This document shows, piece by piece, positions 27,232 through 36,985 of a stretch of DNA of 64,000 nucleotides. Source of the DNA: Marisediminitalea lipolytica (GTDB taxonomy: Bacteria; Pseudomonadota; Gammaproteobacteria; Enterobacterales; Alteromonadaceae). The stretch lies in assembly GCF_001758465.1 (NCBI RefSeq), contig NZ_MJIC01000010.1:124001-188000 (forward strand), written 5' to 3'. Both the position numbers and the translations under genes were made by a program. Position 1 is the stretch's first letter, and each line of letters begins with the position of its first letter. The notes beneath the pieces are model-generated. The model made no database searches and was not told the origin of the DNA. It saw nothing but the letters and a program-made list of their open reading frames with translations.

Positions 27232-27741
27232 TTGAGTATCCAAATCCGCCCTGAGCAACCTGACGATATTCCGCAAATTCATGAGCTCACGGTCGCAGCT
27301 TTCCGTACCGCACCTCACTCCGATCATAATGAACAGTTTATAATTGAGGCTCTGCGTAGCGCCAGTGCTTTATCCATTTCGCTGGTTGCAGAAGATAAAT
27401 CACGCCTGGTTGGTCATGTAGCGGTTTCACCGGTTGAAATTACCAACGGGGCCGGGGAGTGGTTTGGTTTAGGGCCTGTCTCTGTATCGCCAGAACGGCA
27501 ATCCTCCGGGATTGGCTCAGCGCTGATGGTGGCAGCTATTGAAACACTTAAACAAATGGGGGCAAATGGCTGTGTCGTACTTGGCGATCCGGGCTTTTAC
27601 CAGCGTTTTGGTTTTGCGCCAAAGGACGGTTTGATCCTGCCTGGAGTGCCCGCTGCGTATTTTCAGGCTCTGGTGTTCAAAGGCAATGCTCCCGAGGGCA
27701 AGGTGAGTTATCACGAGGCTTTTTTGCCTACAAGGGGTTAA
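27232..27741 (+). CDS. GNAT-family N-acetyltransferase (YhbS-like)
   Basis: 169 residues if started at the TTG at 27232, which has a GGAG site 6 bases upstream; a TTG at 27220 is also in frame. The acetyl-CoA binding motif is VSPERQSSGIGSAL. The following GDPGFYQRFGFAP is typical of the YhbS/putative acetyltransferase branch. Substrate unknown. It converges with the ibpA gene. Confidence 0.88.
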   Translation: MSIQIRPEQPDDIPQIHELTVAAFRTAPHSDHNEQFIIEALRSASALSISLVAEDKSRLVGHVAVSPVEITNGAGEWFGLGPVSVSPERQSSGIGSALMVAAIETLKQMGANGCVVLGDPGFYQRFGFAPKDGLILPGVPAAYFQALVFKGNAPEGKVSYHEAFLPTRG

Positions 27742-27763
27742 TCTTTAAGTATTGTCAATAAGA

Positions 27764-27783
27764 AGCGGCGCAAATGCGCCGCT
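27764..27783. terminator. Hairpin between convergent genes
   Basis: AGCGGCGC-AAAT-GCGCCGCT forms a strong stem but has only a weak T/A tract on either side. It probably ends the acetyltransferase or Hsp20 transcript. Confidence 0.5.
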
Positions 27784-27815
27784 AATAATGTGAATTTACG
27801 ATTAACCAGTCAGCT

Positions 27816-28271
27816 TTATTGCTTGCTTTCCAGCAGAGCGCTACCAATTTCAATTTGACGCGGCTTTTTCTCTTCTGGGATCTCACGTTCCAGATCGATA
27901 TTCAGCAGGCCATGTTCAAGATTGGCCGCAGTGACTTTTACATGGTCACCTAAGTGAAATTTACGTTCGAAACTGCGCTCTGAAATACCTTTGTGCAGAA
28001 ACTGGCGTTGTTGTTCGCTGTCTGTGGTTTCTTCGGCTTCTTTTTTACCGGTAACGGTCAGGGCATTTTCGAGCACCTCAATGGTGACATCTTCTTTGCC
28101 AAATCCGGCCACAGCCATACTGATTCGGTATTTATCCTCGCCCAGCAATTCAATGTTATAGGGCGGATAAGTTGCTTGGTTGCCGTTTTGAGATGCCGCA
28201 TCAATCATGGATGCAAGACGGTCAAAACCAATAAAAGAACGGTAAAGTGGAGATAGATCGATAGTACGCAT
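27816..28271 (-). CDS. Small heat shock protein (IbpA type)
   Basis: 151 residues from the ATG at 28271 (MRTIDLSPLYRSFIGFDRL). An AAGGA site lies 7 bases upstream of it; an ATG 6 bases earlier sits too close. The alpha-crystallin domain runs from about 40 to 130, with the PPYNIE start and the GLLNIDLER strand. Hsp20 proteins hold unfolding proteins during heat stress for DnaK/ClpB. A sigma32-like promoter lies upstream. Confidence 0.94.
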   Translation of the reverse strand: MRTIDLSPLYRSFIGFDRLASMIDAASQNGNQATYPPYNIELLGEDKYRISMAVAGFGKEDVTIEVLENALTVTGKKEAEETTDSEQQRQFLHKGISERSFERKFHLGDHVKVTAANLEHGLLNIDLEREIPEEKKPRQIEIGSALLESKQ

Positions 28272-28375
28272 AGTCATATCCTTTTTATTAAGCAATATGT
28301 TATTTAACTTGAAATACCATCCCGCATAGCGGCGATGGAGCCGTCGGTCTTGTCTTTAAGCCCCGACACTAAAAG

Positions 28376-28404
28376 AGATAGGTGCGCGGGAAAAATTTTC
28401 AATG
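28376..28404 (-). promoter_or_regulatory. Candidate sigma32 heat-shock promoter of the Hsp20 gene
   Basis: On the minus strand CATTGAAA (28397-28404) is followed after 14 bases by CCTATCT (28376-28382). This is close to the heat-shock consensus CTTGAAA / CCCCATnT, about 105 bases upstream of the start. Confidence 0.5.
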
Positions 28405-28412
28405 GGGAAAAT

Positions 28413-28440
28413 AAAAAAATCCCGCATATTTTTGCGGGAT
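28413..28440 (-). terminator. Terminator of the amidohydrolase gene
   Basis: ATCCCGCA-AAAATA-TGCGGGAT followed by TTTTTTTAT when read on the minus strand, 28 bases past the stop. The Hsp20 promoter begins only 9 bases beyond it. Confidence 0.8.
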
Positions 28441-28467
28441 TCTTTAAAACTCAATAAAAACAGATGA

Positions 28468-29742
28468 TTACATTGCTACCGGTTTGACGATGTGACCATC
28501 TTTAACGACCAGGCCAACGTTTTCAAGTAATGAAATGTCATCCAGTGGATTGCCTTTTACACCCACAATGTCGGCTTTTTTACCAGCGCTGAGACTGCCC
28601 AGCGTATCCTGTTGCTTAAGTAGGGTAGCCGGATGAATCGTCGCCGCCTGGATTGCCTGCATCGGCGTCATACCAAAACGCACCATGCGGGCAAATTGCT
28701 TACCGTTATCACCATGAGGGTACACGCCGGCGTCAGAACCAAACACCATGTTTACGCCAGCCTTTACCGCTTTTTCGAAGTTTTCCCGCTGACGTTTGCC
28801 GACTATGCGCTCCTTGGCAAGGCTCTCTTCCAGAATGCCGGCTTTTGCGCCTTCACCTAAAATATACTCGGTCACATAGATATCCATAGAAAAATAGGTA
28901 CCGTGCTCAAGGGCCAGCGCGATGCCTTCATCATCCAGCAGGCTCACGTGCTCCACCGAATCGACACCGGCTTTTATGGCAGTTTTAATGCCATCAGTGC
29001 CGTGGGCATGAGTAGCCACTGTAAGGCCGCGCATGTGGGCCTCATCGACCAGCGCCTGCATTTCTTCAAAGGTGTATTGCTGAACACCTACCTTGGTGCC
29101 TTTAGAGAGTACGCCACCAGTACCGCAGAATTTGATTACAGTGGCGCCATATTTGATATTACGGCGGACGATTTCACGTACCGCCCAGGGGCCATCAGCC
29201 ACACCTTCACTTACCGTATGAAATTCATAAGGCAGCAGATTGTTATCACAGTGGCCGCCTGTCACACCCAGTGACGGGCCCGAAACAAACATCCGCGGGC
29301 CTTCAATATCGCCATCATTAATGGCGTCGCGTAACGCCACATCAGCAAAGCCTGGTGCACCCACATTACGAACCGTAGTAAAACCGGCCATCAGCGTTGC
29401 TTTGGCGTATTTTACCCCGGTGAGTGTTACGCGGGGCAGTGAATCGGCCAGGCCCTTATAGCCATGTTTGGTGGCGTCTGAAGTAAGGTGAACATGCATG
29501 TCCATTAAGCCGGGTAACAGTGTGTAATCACCAAGTTCATGAACTTCTGCATTCGCTGGGATGTCAACGGTACGACGGGCACCGGCGGCGACGATATCAT
29601 TGTCTTCAATAACAACAACCGCATTTTTAATAAGCTTACCGTTATCCACATCAATCATGCGGTCGGCAGTTAATACGGTGGTCTTAGCACATACAGCTGA
29701 GGCACTTAGCGCCAGTGCAACGAGGGTTATAATAGCTTTCAT
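28468..29742 (-). CDS. Exported amidohydrolase (prolidase/imidazolonepropionase-like)
   Basis: 424 residues with a signal peptide (about 1-19), so it acts in the periplasm. The amidohydrolase metal sites are visible: HVH (83-85) in MDMHVHL, the Lys in VIKFCGTGG that can be carboxylated, His in ATHAHG, His in VEHVSL, and Asp in GSDAGV. It resembles dipeptidase/Xaa-Pro dipeptidase members of the family. The precise substrate is not predictable. It is monocistronic with its own terminator. Confidence 0.9.
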   Translation of the reverse strand: MKAIITLVALALSASAVCAKTTVLTADRMIDVDNGKLIKNAVVVIEDNDIVAAGARRTVDIPANAEVHELGDYTLLPGLMDMHVHLTSDATKHGYKGLADSLPRVTLTGVKYAKATLMAGFTTVRNVGAPGFADVALRDAINDGDIEGPRMFVSGPSLGVTGGHCDNNLLPYEFHTVSEGVADGPWAVREIVRRNIKYGATVIKFCGTGGVLSKGTKVGVQQYTFEEMQALVDEAHMRGLTVATHAHGTDGIKTAIKAGVDSVEHVSLLDDEGIALALEHGTYFSMDIYVTEYILGEGAKAGILEESLAKERIVGKRQRENFEKAVKAGVNMVFGSDAGVYPHGDNGKQFARMVRFGMTPMQAIQAATIHPATLLKQQDTLGSLSAGKKADIVGVKGNPLDDISLLENVGLVVKDGHIVKPVAM

Positions 29743-29852
29743 TTTACGCCCTGTGAGGTTTATACAATAACCGTTAAAACTACCAGTATGCAGGGCTCTG
29801 GTATAGATAATTCGCGATTAACCGGTGCTATTCAGCGAGGAACTTCCAGTGG

Positions 29853-31370
29853 TTAATCGCGGCTGCGCTGACGGGTGTGACGGATGAATAAAAACAGTAC
29901 AACACCGGCGGTGAAAAGGGTGAGTGGTATATCGCCCAGGCGCCGGTAAGGTGTCGAGCCTTTTACGGTCGAGAGGGTAGCTGACATGGCAGCCGTTTCA
30001 AACTGTGGCAATTGAGCGACCACGTTACCGTGATAATCGATAAATGCCGAGATCCCGTTGTTGGTCGAACGAATAACGCCAATGCCCAGTTCCTTAGCGC
30101 GCATACGGGCAATCTGTAAGTGCTGGGCCGGGCCATGGGAATGACCAAACCAGGCATCGTTGCTAACGGTAATGATAAAGTCGGTAGCAGTGTAGATATT
30201 GGCTCGTACCTGGCGGGGAAAGGCTATCTCAAAGCAAATTGCCGGTGCCAGGTGAACACCATTGGCCAGCAGATTCGGCTGTTGAAAATCCCCCCGACTA
30301 AACGATGACATGGGCAAGTCAAAAAACGGTGCCAGTGGCCTTAACCAGTCTTCAAAGGGCACAAATTCACCAATCGGTAACAAATGGTGTTTGGCAAAGC
30401 GGTTACCGTGAAAATAGCTGTACTGACCATAGCTATCCTCCGGGCGGGCTTTACCCAGCACAATCAGGTTGTTCCAGGCTTGCTGACTTTCAAAATTATA
30501 ATTCACAATGCCGGTAACAATAGCGGTGTCATAGCGGGTCGCCTGCGCATTCATGTCGATAATATAATCCTGGGCCAGCAACTCAAGCTTGGGGATAGCG
30601 GCTTCCGGCCAGATAATAATATCGTTGTCCCACAACAGTTCGGTAAGTTCCCGATAAGTATTCATGGTGGGGGCGTCCTGTTCCGGCACCCAGCGCAACG
30701 ATTGCGGGATATTGCCCTGAGCCATGCCAATAGACACCGCTTTGTCTGGCTGCACCCAGTTGACTGAGTTGAGTAGTAATGCAGCAATGGTTGTTACGCC
30801 GGTAACGCTAATCGCCAGCAAAAAGCGTTTGGTCAGCGTTGCCAGCGCAATAGCACTGGTCATGGCTATCAGTAACAGGGTCAGGCCTGTTTCACCTATC
30901 ACCGGCAGCCAGCCTGCCAATGGGCTATCTAGCTGACTATAACCTAAAGATAACCATGGGAAACCAGTCAACAGCCAGCTGCGCAGCCATTCGGCGATAA
31001 ACCAGATGGCAGGCAGCGCAAGCGGGGTTAGCCCGGGTTTTACAAATCGTTTGCTAAGATAAAAGCTTAGTGCCGGAAAGAGTGCCAGATAGGCGCACAG
31101 CACAAACATCAGCAGAAGCGACACCACCAGCGGCATGCCGCCAAAATCGGCAATGCTGACATGTACCCAGCTAATGCCCGCACCAAACCAGCCTAAACCA
31201 AACGTCCAGCCGAGAGCGAAAGCTTGTTTATTTGTGCTGGTTTGTAGCAGTTGGCGCAAGGCGACAACCAGCGCCACGGGAGTGACTAACCAAATATTGA
31301 AGGGGGCATAAGCCGCAGTTAATGATGCGCCGGCCAATAAAACCAGCGCATAGGGTAGCCACTTTCTCAA
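29853..31370 (-). CDS. lnt: Apolipoprotein N-acyltransferase
   Basis: 505 residues. Lnt transfers the third acyl chain to the N-terminal Cys of lipoproteins in the inner membrane. There is an N-terminal membrane domain of 5-6 helices, a CN-hydrolase (nitrilase) domain and a last membrane helix. The catalytic Glu is in WPEAAIPK, Lys in FAKHHLLPIGEF and Cys in PAICFE (Cys-Phe-Glu here, usually Cys-Tyr-Glu). It starts 5 bases after corC, at the end of the miaB-ybeZ-ybeY-corC-lnt operon. Confidence 0.96.
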   Translation of the reverse strand: MRKWLPYALVLLAGASLTAAYAPFNIWLVTPVALVVALRQLLQTSTNKQAFALGWTFGLGWFGAGISWVHVSIADFGGMPLVVSLLLMFVLCAYLALFPALSFYLSKRFVKPGLTPLALPAIWFIAEWLRSWLLTGFPWLSLGYSQLDSPLAGWLPVIGETGLTLLLIAMTSAIALATLTKRFLLAISVTGVTTIAALLLNSVNWVQPDKAVSIGMAQGNIPQSLRWVPEQDAPTMNTYRELTELLWDNDIIIWPEAAIPKLELLAQDYIIDMNAQATRYDTAIVTGIVNYNFESQQAWNNLIVLGKARPEDSYGQYSYFHGNRFAKHHLLPIGEFVPFEDWLRPLAPFFDLPMSSFSRGDFQQPNLLANGVHLAPAICFEIAFPRQVRANIYTATDFIITVSNDAWFGHSHGPAQHLQIARMRAKELGIGVIRSTNNGISAFIDYHGNVVAQLPQFETAAMSATLSTVKGSTPYRRLGDIPLTLFTAGVVLFLFIRHTRQRSRD

Positions 31371-31375
31371 ACCAT

Positions 31376-32239
31376 TTACTCCAGGTCTGGCAGGGTCACT
31401 TTCAATTGCACTAACCGGCGTTTATCCGAGTTGGTAATTTTAAACAGAATATTGTCTATGGTGATTTCATCATTGGTCGCAGGCATGTGACCAAAGGCTT
31501 TCAGTACAATGCCACCAATGGTATCGGCTTCTTCTTCACTGAACCTGGTCTCGAAAAAGCGGTTAAATTCGTCCACCGGCACCAGTGCCTTAACCGAGTA
31601 GGTGTACTTATTTAACGGGCGAATATCGTCGGTACCGTCTTCTTCCAGATCGTACTCGTCTTCTATCTCACCAACAATCAGTTCAAGGATATCCTCAATG
31701 GTCACAAGACCAGATACACCACCATATTCGTCCACCACGATGGCCATATGATAACGTTGCTGACGGAACTCTTTTAACAGCACATCCACCCGTTTACTTT
31801 CCGGAACAATCACGGCAGGGCGTAAAACGTCACGCAGATGGAAGCCTTTTTCATCGTCGGTGATAAATGCATAACGTAGCAAATCCTTGGCAAGCAGGAT
31901 GCCCTCGATATGATCTTTATCTTCGTTGATAACCGGGAAACGGGAGTGGGCACTATCGAGCATCACAGGCAGAAATTCTTCAACCGGCTGGTCGATATCG
32001 ATGGTAACCATCTGAGCGCGTGGGATCATGATGTCCCTTACCCGCATTTCGTTGACGCCAATAACGCCTTCGATCATTTCTCTGGTTTGGGGGTCGATCA
32101 GCTCGCGCTGTTCGGCTTCGGTGATGACCTCAACCAGGTCTTCTTTACTTTGCGGCTCTCCGGAGAAGGAATGTCTTAGTTTATCAAACCAGCTTTTTCC
32201 CGAGGAGCCGTTGGTAGAGTGGGGGTTATCGTCGCTCAT
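31376..32239 (-). CDS. corC: CorC/YbeX family CBS-domain protein
   Basis: 287 residues: an acidic N-terminus, two CBS domains (about 65-185, with [11 protein letters not shown]), then the CorC_HlyC domain with [13 protein letters not shown]. In E. coli YbeX/CorC is linked to cobalt/magnesium efflux and ribosome-related functions. It lies between ybeY and lnt as expected. The ATG at 32239 fits family starts. Confidence 0.94.
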   Translation of the reverse strand: MSDDNPHSTNGSSGKSWFDKLRHSFSGEPQSKEDLVEVITEAEQRELIDPQTREMIEGVIGVNEMRVRDIMIPRAQMVTIDIDQPVEEFLPVMLDSAHSRFPVINEDKDHIEGILLAKDLLRYAFITDDEKGFHLRDVLRPAVIVPESKRVDVLLKEFRQQRYHMAIVVDEYGGVSGLVTIEDILELIVGEIEDEYDLEEDGTDDIRPLNKYTYSVKALVPVDEFNRFFETRFSEEEADTIGGIVLKAFGHMPATNDEITIDNILFKITNSDKRRLVQLKVTLPDLE

Positions 32240-32340
32240 AATGTCCGTGTCTAAATTAGCGTTATAGGGTGTGTTTGTTGTTTATTACTGGTGTGTAAAC
32301 CAACTCGAACAATAACAATGCCCCTTCATCTTTAGCAAAG

Positions 32341-32814
32341 TTAATCGTCTTGATACGGGTCGTCAATGGATAATTTGGCTAACAGGGTGATTTCGAGTTG
32401 TTCCATCGCCTCGGCTTCGTCGTCTTCAATGTGGTCAAAGCCCAGTAGATGCAAGGTGCCGTGGATAACCATGTGGGCATAATGGTCATTAACCGATTTT
32501 TGTTGTACGTCTGCTTCCCGGGCAATAACCGGCACACAAATCACTAAATCGCCGAGTAGATTCAGAGGCACTTCTGGTGGGCATTCAAAAGGAAAAGACA
32601 ACACATTGGTAGGCTTATCCTTGCCGCGGTATTCACTATTAAGCGCCTGCGACTCATCGTCATCGACAAAGCGAACGGTTAATTCTTTTTCACCGGTATT
32701 CAGGTGTTCAAGTACCAGAGAAGCCCATTGGGTTAACTGAGCTTCATCGGGAATTGAGGCAATTAACTCGGCATCACCTTCAAAGGCTTGCTGATAATCA
32801 ACAATGGCGCTCAC
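32341..32814 (-). CDS. ybeY: Endoribonuclease YbeY
   Basis: 157 residues. The zinc-binding H3 motif HGTLHLLGFDH is intact. YbeY takes part in 16S rRNA 3' maturation and ribosome quality control. The start is GTG 32814, directly abutting the ybeZ stop with no gap, so translation is probably coupled. Confidence 0.96.
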   Translation of the reverse strand: MSAIVDYQQAFEGDAELIASIPDEAQLTQWASLVLEHLNTGEKELTVRFVDDDESQALNSEYRGKDKPTNVLSFPFECPPEVPLNLLGDLVICVPVIAREADVQQKSVNDHYAHMVIHGTLHLLGFDHIEDDEAEAMEQLEITLLAKLSIDDPYQDD

Positions 32815-33867
32815 TTAATCGTCACTCGCATCAGGCTTGTTTAATTTTTCCTGTTCCTGTGCTTCTTTTTTGGCGATCCGAATACGTTCCTGTTCGGCAT
32901 CATATTCTTCGTACGCCTGCACAATTCGGGCAACCACAGGGTGACGAACCACGTCACCAGCAGTAAAGAAGTTAAAGGAGATATCGCTCACACCCTGAAG
33001 CACATTAATGGCATGACGCAGGCCGGAGCGGACGCCACGGGGTAAATCTACCTGAGTGATATCGCCGGTGATCACGGCTTGTGAGTTAAAGCCAATGCGG
33101 GTCAGGAACATTTTCATCTGTTCCACCGTGGTGTTCTGGCTTTCGTCCAGAATAATAAACGCATCGTTTAAGGTACGTCCGCGCATATACGCCAGCGGGG
33201 CGACTTCGATTACGTTGCGTTCCATGAGCTTTTCAACCTTTTCGAACCCCATCATTTCAAACAGGGCGTCATACAGCGGGCGCAGGTAAGGGTCGACTTT
33301 TTGTGAAAGGTCGCCGGGCAGAAAACCCAGTTTTTCACCGGCTTCTACCGCCGGGCGGGTAAGCAGAATACGGCGCACTTCCTGACGTTCCAACGCATCT
33401 ACCGCACAGGCAACAGCCAGATAGGTTTTACCGGTACCGGCAGGGCCAATCCCAAAGGTAATGTCATGATTGACCACATTAGCCACATACTGAGCCTGAT
33501 GCGGGTTACGCGGCTTTATCACGCCGCGCTTGGTTTTGATATTGATTTCTTTGCCGTACTGACCGGATTCTTCACGCTCCAGACAGTTAGCTTCCTGAAT
33601 AGCCAGATGCACCTGATCCGGTGGTAAATCCGGGATGTGCCCTTTAACCGGTTGCGTTTCGATGTAGAGTAACTTGAGTAATTCACCGGCGCCTTTGGTT
33701 TGCTGAGGTTCACCCACAATCTTAAAAAAGTTATTGCGATAGGTGATTTCCACGCCCAGCCGACGCTCAATTTGTTTAATGTTGTCGTCAAACGGGCCGC
33801 ACAAGCTGGATAACCGTTTGTTATCTTCCGGCTCCAGTACTACTTCATTACTTACCAGTTTACTCAA
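32815..33867 (-). CDS. ybeZ: PhoH-like ATPase YbeZ
   Basis: 350 residues. The Walker A motif GPAGTGKTYLAVA and the Walker B region FIILDESQNTT are clear. The N-terminal 100 residues resemble a KH-like domain. YbeZ partners YbeY in E. coli. The C-terminal tail is highly charged (Glu/Lys-rich). It follows miaB by 16 bases. Confidence 0.95.
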   Translation of the reverse strand: MSKLVSNEVVLEPEDNKRLSSLCGPFDDNIKQIERRLGVEITYRNNFFKIVGEPQQTKGAGELLKLLYIETQPVKGHIPDLPPDQVHLAIQEANCLEREESGQYGKEINIKTKRGVIKPRNPHQAQYVANVVNHDITFGIGPAGTGKTYLAVACAVDALERQEVRRILLTRPAVEAGEKLGFLPGDLSQKVDPYLRPLYDALFEMMGFEKVEKLMERNVIEVAPLAYMRGRTLNDAFIILDESQNTTVEQMKMFLTRIGFNSQAVITGDITQVDLPRGVRSGLRHAINVLQGVSDISFNFFTAGDVVRHPVVARIVQAYEEYDAEQERIRIAKKEAQEQEKLNKPDASDD

Positions 33868-33883
33868 GTTACTTTACTGCCTC

Positions 33884-35320
33884 TTAAAGGGTGGGTTGAA
33901 ATTGGCTAACGCCCAGCGCATCAGGTAATTCGGCCTGATGCTTGGCTAAAATACTCTGTGGCGATACGGCCACACGCAGGCCCATATCAGCCTCGCGACG
34001 AACCACTTCGCCACGCAGGGAGTTACTGAATACATCGGTGATTCTGACATCGACAAATTCGCCAATCATATCCGGGGTACCGGGGAAGTTAACCACCCGG
34101 TTATTCTCGGTACGGCCCTGTAACTCCATAATGTCTTTCTTCGATGGACCTTCCACCAGAATTCGCTGCTCGGTATCCAGCATGTTGCGGGCAATTCGCA
34201 GTGCCTGCTGGTTAATACGTTGCTGCAGCAAATACAGACGTTCTTTTTTGGTGTCTTCGCTAACATCATCCACAGCATCAGCCGCTGGCGTACCAGGACG
34301 TGCTGAGTAGATAAAGCTAAAGCTCAGGTCGTAATCCACGGCCTGAATCAAATCCATGGTGGCTTCAAAGTCAGCATCGGTTTCACCCGGGAAGCCAATG
34401 ATAAAATCTGAAGACATGCTGATATTCGGGCGCACTTTACGTAATTTGCGGATCTTTGATTTATATTCAAGGGCGGTATGGCCACGTTTCATTAAATTCA
34501 AAATACGATCCGAACCACTTTGCACCGGTAAGTGCAGGTGGTCTACCAGCTCAGGCACGGTTTCGTATACCGCGATAATATCGTCGGTGAATTCTACCGG
34601 GTGTGAAGTGGTGTAGCGAATGCGGTCGATGCCATCAATAGCGGCAATCAGTTCCAGCAGTTCTGCAAAGCGACAAATGCTGCCGTCGTGATGCTCACCA
34701 CGGAAGGCGTTTACGTTCTGACCAAGCAGGTTTACTTCGCGCACACCTTGCTCGGCCAGCTGGGCGATTTCCAGCAGCACATCATCCACCGGACGGCTTA
34801 CTTCTTCGCCGCGGGTGTAAGGCACTACGCAAAAGGTACAGTATTTTGAACAGCCTTCCATAATGGAAACAAAAGCGGTTGGGCCTTCGGCACGGGGCTC
34901 AGGCAGGCGGTCAAACTTTTCGATTTCCGGAAAGCTAACGTCTACCACAGCGGTTTCACCGGCTTTGATCTGGTCAATCATTTCAGGCAGGCGATGCAGG
35001 GTTTGTGGGCCAAAAATCAGGTCAACAAAAGGCGCGCGCTGGCGGATATGGTCGCCTTCCTGCGATGCAACGCAGCCGCCTACACCAATGATCAGTTCAG
35101 GGTTGGTCTTTTTCAGGTTTTTCCAGCGACCTAACTGATGGAACACTTTTTCCTGGGCTTTTTCGCGGATAGAGCAGGTGTTGAGCAAAATAACATCGGC
35201 TTGCTCCGCTTCTTCAGCCAGCGTATACCCGTGAGTTGAATCGAGCAGATCGGCCATTTTTTCCGAATCATACTCATTCATCTGGCAACCCCAGGTTTTG
35301 ATGTACAGCTTTTTACTCAT
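33884..35320 (-). CDS. miaB: tRNA-2-methylthio-N6-dimethylallyladenosine synthase MiaB
   Basis: 478 residues. It methylthiolates i6A37 of tRNAs reading UNN codons. The UPF0004 N-terminal cluster site includes [11 protein letters not shown], and the radical-SAM cluster CxxxCxxC is in [19 protein letters not shown]-terminal TRAM domain is present. It is the first gene of the operon and is divergent from ubiF across a 293-base gap. Confidence 0.97.
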   Translation of the reverse strand: MSKKLYIKTWGCQMNEYDSEKMADLLDSTHGYTLAEEAEQADVILLNTCSIREKAQEKVFHQLGRWKNLKKTNPELIIGVGGCVASQEGDHIRQRAPFVDLIFGPQTLHRLPEMIDQIKAGETAVVDVSFPEIEKFDRLPEPRAEGPTAFVSIMEGCSKYCTFCVVPYTRGEEVSRPVDDVLLEIAQLAEQGVREVNLLGQNVNAFRGEHHDGSICRFAELLELIAAIDGIDRIRYTTSHPVEFTDDIIAVYETVPELVDHLHLPVQSGSDRILNLMKRGHTALEYKSKIRKLRKVRPNISMSSDFIIGFPGETDADFEATMDLIQAVDYDLSFSFIYSARPGTPAADAVDDVSEDTKKERLYLLQQRINQQALRIARNMLDTEQRILVEGPSKKDIMELQGRTENNRVVNFPGTPDMIGEFVDVRITDVFSNSLRGEVVRREADMGLRVAVSPQSILAKHQAELPDALGVSQFQPTL

Positions 35321-35613
35321 AACAATTCGATAATCACGTTGGGCCGGCGCAAAAATGGTTTAATACAGGCTAAACCGGGGCGCACAGCGATATTGGTCAA
35401 AATAGCCGCGTATTTTAACTGTTATAAATCCCGATCGCCAGCCTTGTGAGCCAGTCGATTTGTGATTTTAACGCTTTTTCGATCCAGCCCAAGGCAAGTT
35501 TACGTAACAGCATAAACCCCATGATTTTTGGCTAACACACTGATATAACGCCGATGTTAGATTTAGCCCTTGAGTTGGGGCATAATCGCCAGAGGTAAAC
35601 AGGGCTTATTTTT

Positions 35614-36786
35614 ATGTTTGATTTTTGTATTAATGGCGCAGGTATGGTTGGCGCAGCCACCGCCCTGGGCCTTGCGCAGCAGGGGTATCAGGTCGCGATT
35701 ATCGAACAGCGCCCACCACAGCCTTTCAATGTGCAGCAGCCGCCAGATTTACGCATGTCAGCCATTAGCGTGGCGTCGGTTGACCTGCTGAAAGCTTTAG
35801 GTGCGTGGCAGCACATTGAAACCATGCGTCTGCGTTCGTACAGCAAGTTGTCGGTGTGGGAGCATCCCGATTGCCGAACGGATTTTGATGCGAAGGACGC
35901 AGGCTTTGATCGCCTGGGCTATTTTGTGGAAAACCGCCTTATTCAGCTTGGCTGCCATCAGGCACTTAAAGCCTTTGATAATGTGAGCTGGTTTTCACCG
36001 GCTCATATAGCCAGTTTCACCCGATCCAATAACGCAGACGATACGGTGTCGGTAACGCTGGAAAACGGTGAAACCCTTCAAACTAAATGGTTAATTGGTG
36101 CTGACGGCGCTGAATCACAGGTACGCCAGTTAGCCGGTATTGGTATTTCTGGCTGGCAATACGCACAACAGGCTATGGGCATTATCGTTGAATTTACCCA
36201 GCCGGTTACTGATTGTACCTGGCAGCAGTTTACTGCTGATGGGCCTAAAGCGTTGTTGCCCATGCATGATAACTTTGCCTCGCTGATATGGTACGACAGT
36301 GCGGCGCGTCTTGCCGGGTTATCCAGATTGTCGTCTGCTCAGCTTAAACAGGCCATTATTACCGATTTTCCGCCGTTGGATGACGACTTTACGGTGCTGA
36401 ACAAAGCTGCCTTTACCCTGATTCGCCGCCATGCAAGCGATTACGTGATACCGGGAGTGATACTGGTAGGTGATGCTGCCCATACAATTAATCCGCTGGC
36501 CGGGCAGGGGGTCAATCTGGGTTTTAAGGATGTGGCTTGCCTGCTGCAGCAAACCGCTCATCAGCAAGCTTACAGCGACGACTTTTTGTCGCAGTTGCAA
36601 TCGGGCTACGAGCGGCCGCGCAAGCGGGATAATCGGTTAATGATGTCAGCGATGGATGGTTTTTATACCGCCTTCAGCAACAATCACGCGCCGTTAAAGT
36701 GGCTTCGAAATGGTCTGTTGAAACTTGCGCAGCATACCGGGCCGTTAAAGCATCAGGTGCTTAAATATGCAATGGGATTAGCCTAA
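35614..36786 (+). CDS. ubiF: FAD-dependent ubiquinone hydroxylase UbiF
   Basis: 390 residues. The N-terminal FAD-binding GAGMVGAATALGLAQQG and the second FAD motif GDAAHTINPLAGQGVNLGF are intact. In ubiquinone synthesis UbiF hydroxylates the demethoxy intermediate. I chose UbiF over UbiH/UbiI because the gene lies divergent from miaB as in E. coli; sequence alone would not settle the paralog. A CATAAT -10 (35581-35586) is the best promoter candidate. The interval 35321-35613 is otherwise empty. Confidence 0.88.
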   Translation: MFDFCINGAGMVGAATALGLAQQGYQVAIIEQRPPQPFNVQQPPDLRMSAISVASVDLLKALGAWQHIETMRLRSYSKLSVWEHPDCRTDFDAKDAGFDRLGYFVENRLIQLGCHQALKAFDNVSWFSPAHIASFTRSNNADDTVSVTLENGETLQTKWLIGADGAESQVRQLAGIGISGWQYAQQAMGIIVEFTQPVTDCTWQQFTADGPKALLPMHDNFASLIWYDSAARLAGLSRLSSAQLKQAIITDFPPLDDDFTVLNKAAFTLIRRHASDYVIPGVILVGDAAHTINPLAGQGVNLGFKDVACLLQQTAHQQAYSDDFLSQLQSGYERPRKRDNRLMMSAMDGFYTAFSNNHAPLKWLRNGLLKLAQHTGPLKHQVLKYAMGLA

Positions 36787-36962
36787 TGACCATACTCTAT
36801 ATTATCGGGATCTTGTTTTTAGCGCTGGTAGTGATCGTGCCGCTGCTGGAAAAGTCTAACTGGCGCATGAGTGGTCAGGACATGTCAAAACTGACACGCT
36901 GGTTCTGGCCATTACTAATGATTTTATTAGTTGCGCAGTTAATTAAAATGATGGTGAGTTAA
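36786..36962 (+). CDS. 58-residue two-helix membrane protein coupled to ubiF
   Basis: The ATG overlaps the ubiF stop in a TAATG, so translation is likely coupled. The protein has two hydrophobic stretches (about 4-21 and 40-56) joined by a short polar loop with SNWRMSGQDMSKL. I do not recognise a family. It could stabilise a ubiquinone-synthesis protein at the membrane, but that is only suggested by position. Confidence 0.65.
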   Translation: MTILYIIGILFLALVVIVPLLEKSNWRMSGQDMSKLTRWFWPLLMILLVAQLIKMMVS

Positions 36963-36985
36963 GCTCATCATCATTTTCCATTTTG

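Noticed and set aside
28903..29274. 123-codon open frame on the plus strand
   Set aside because: Antisense shadow inside the well-supported amidohydrolase gene.
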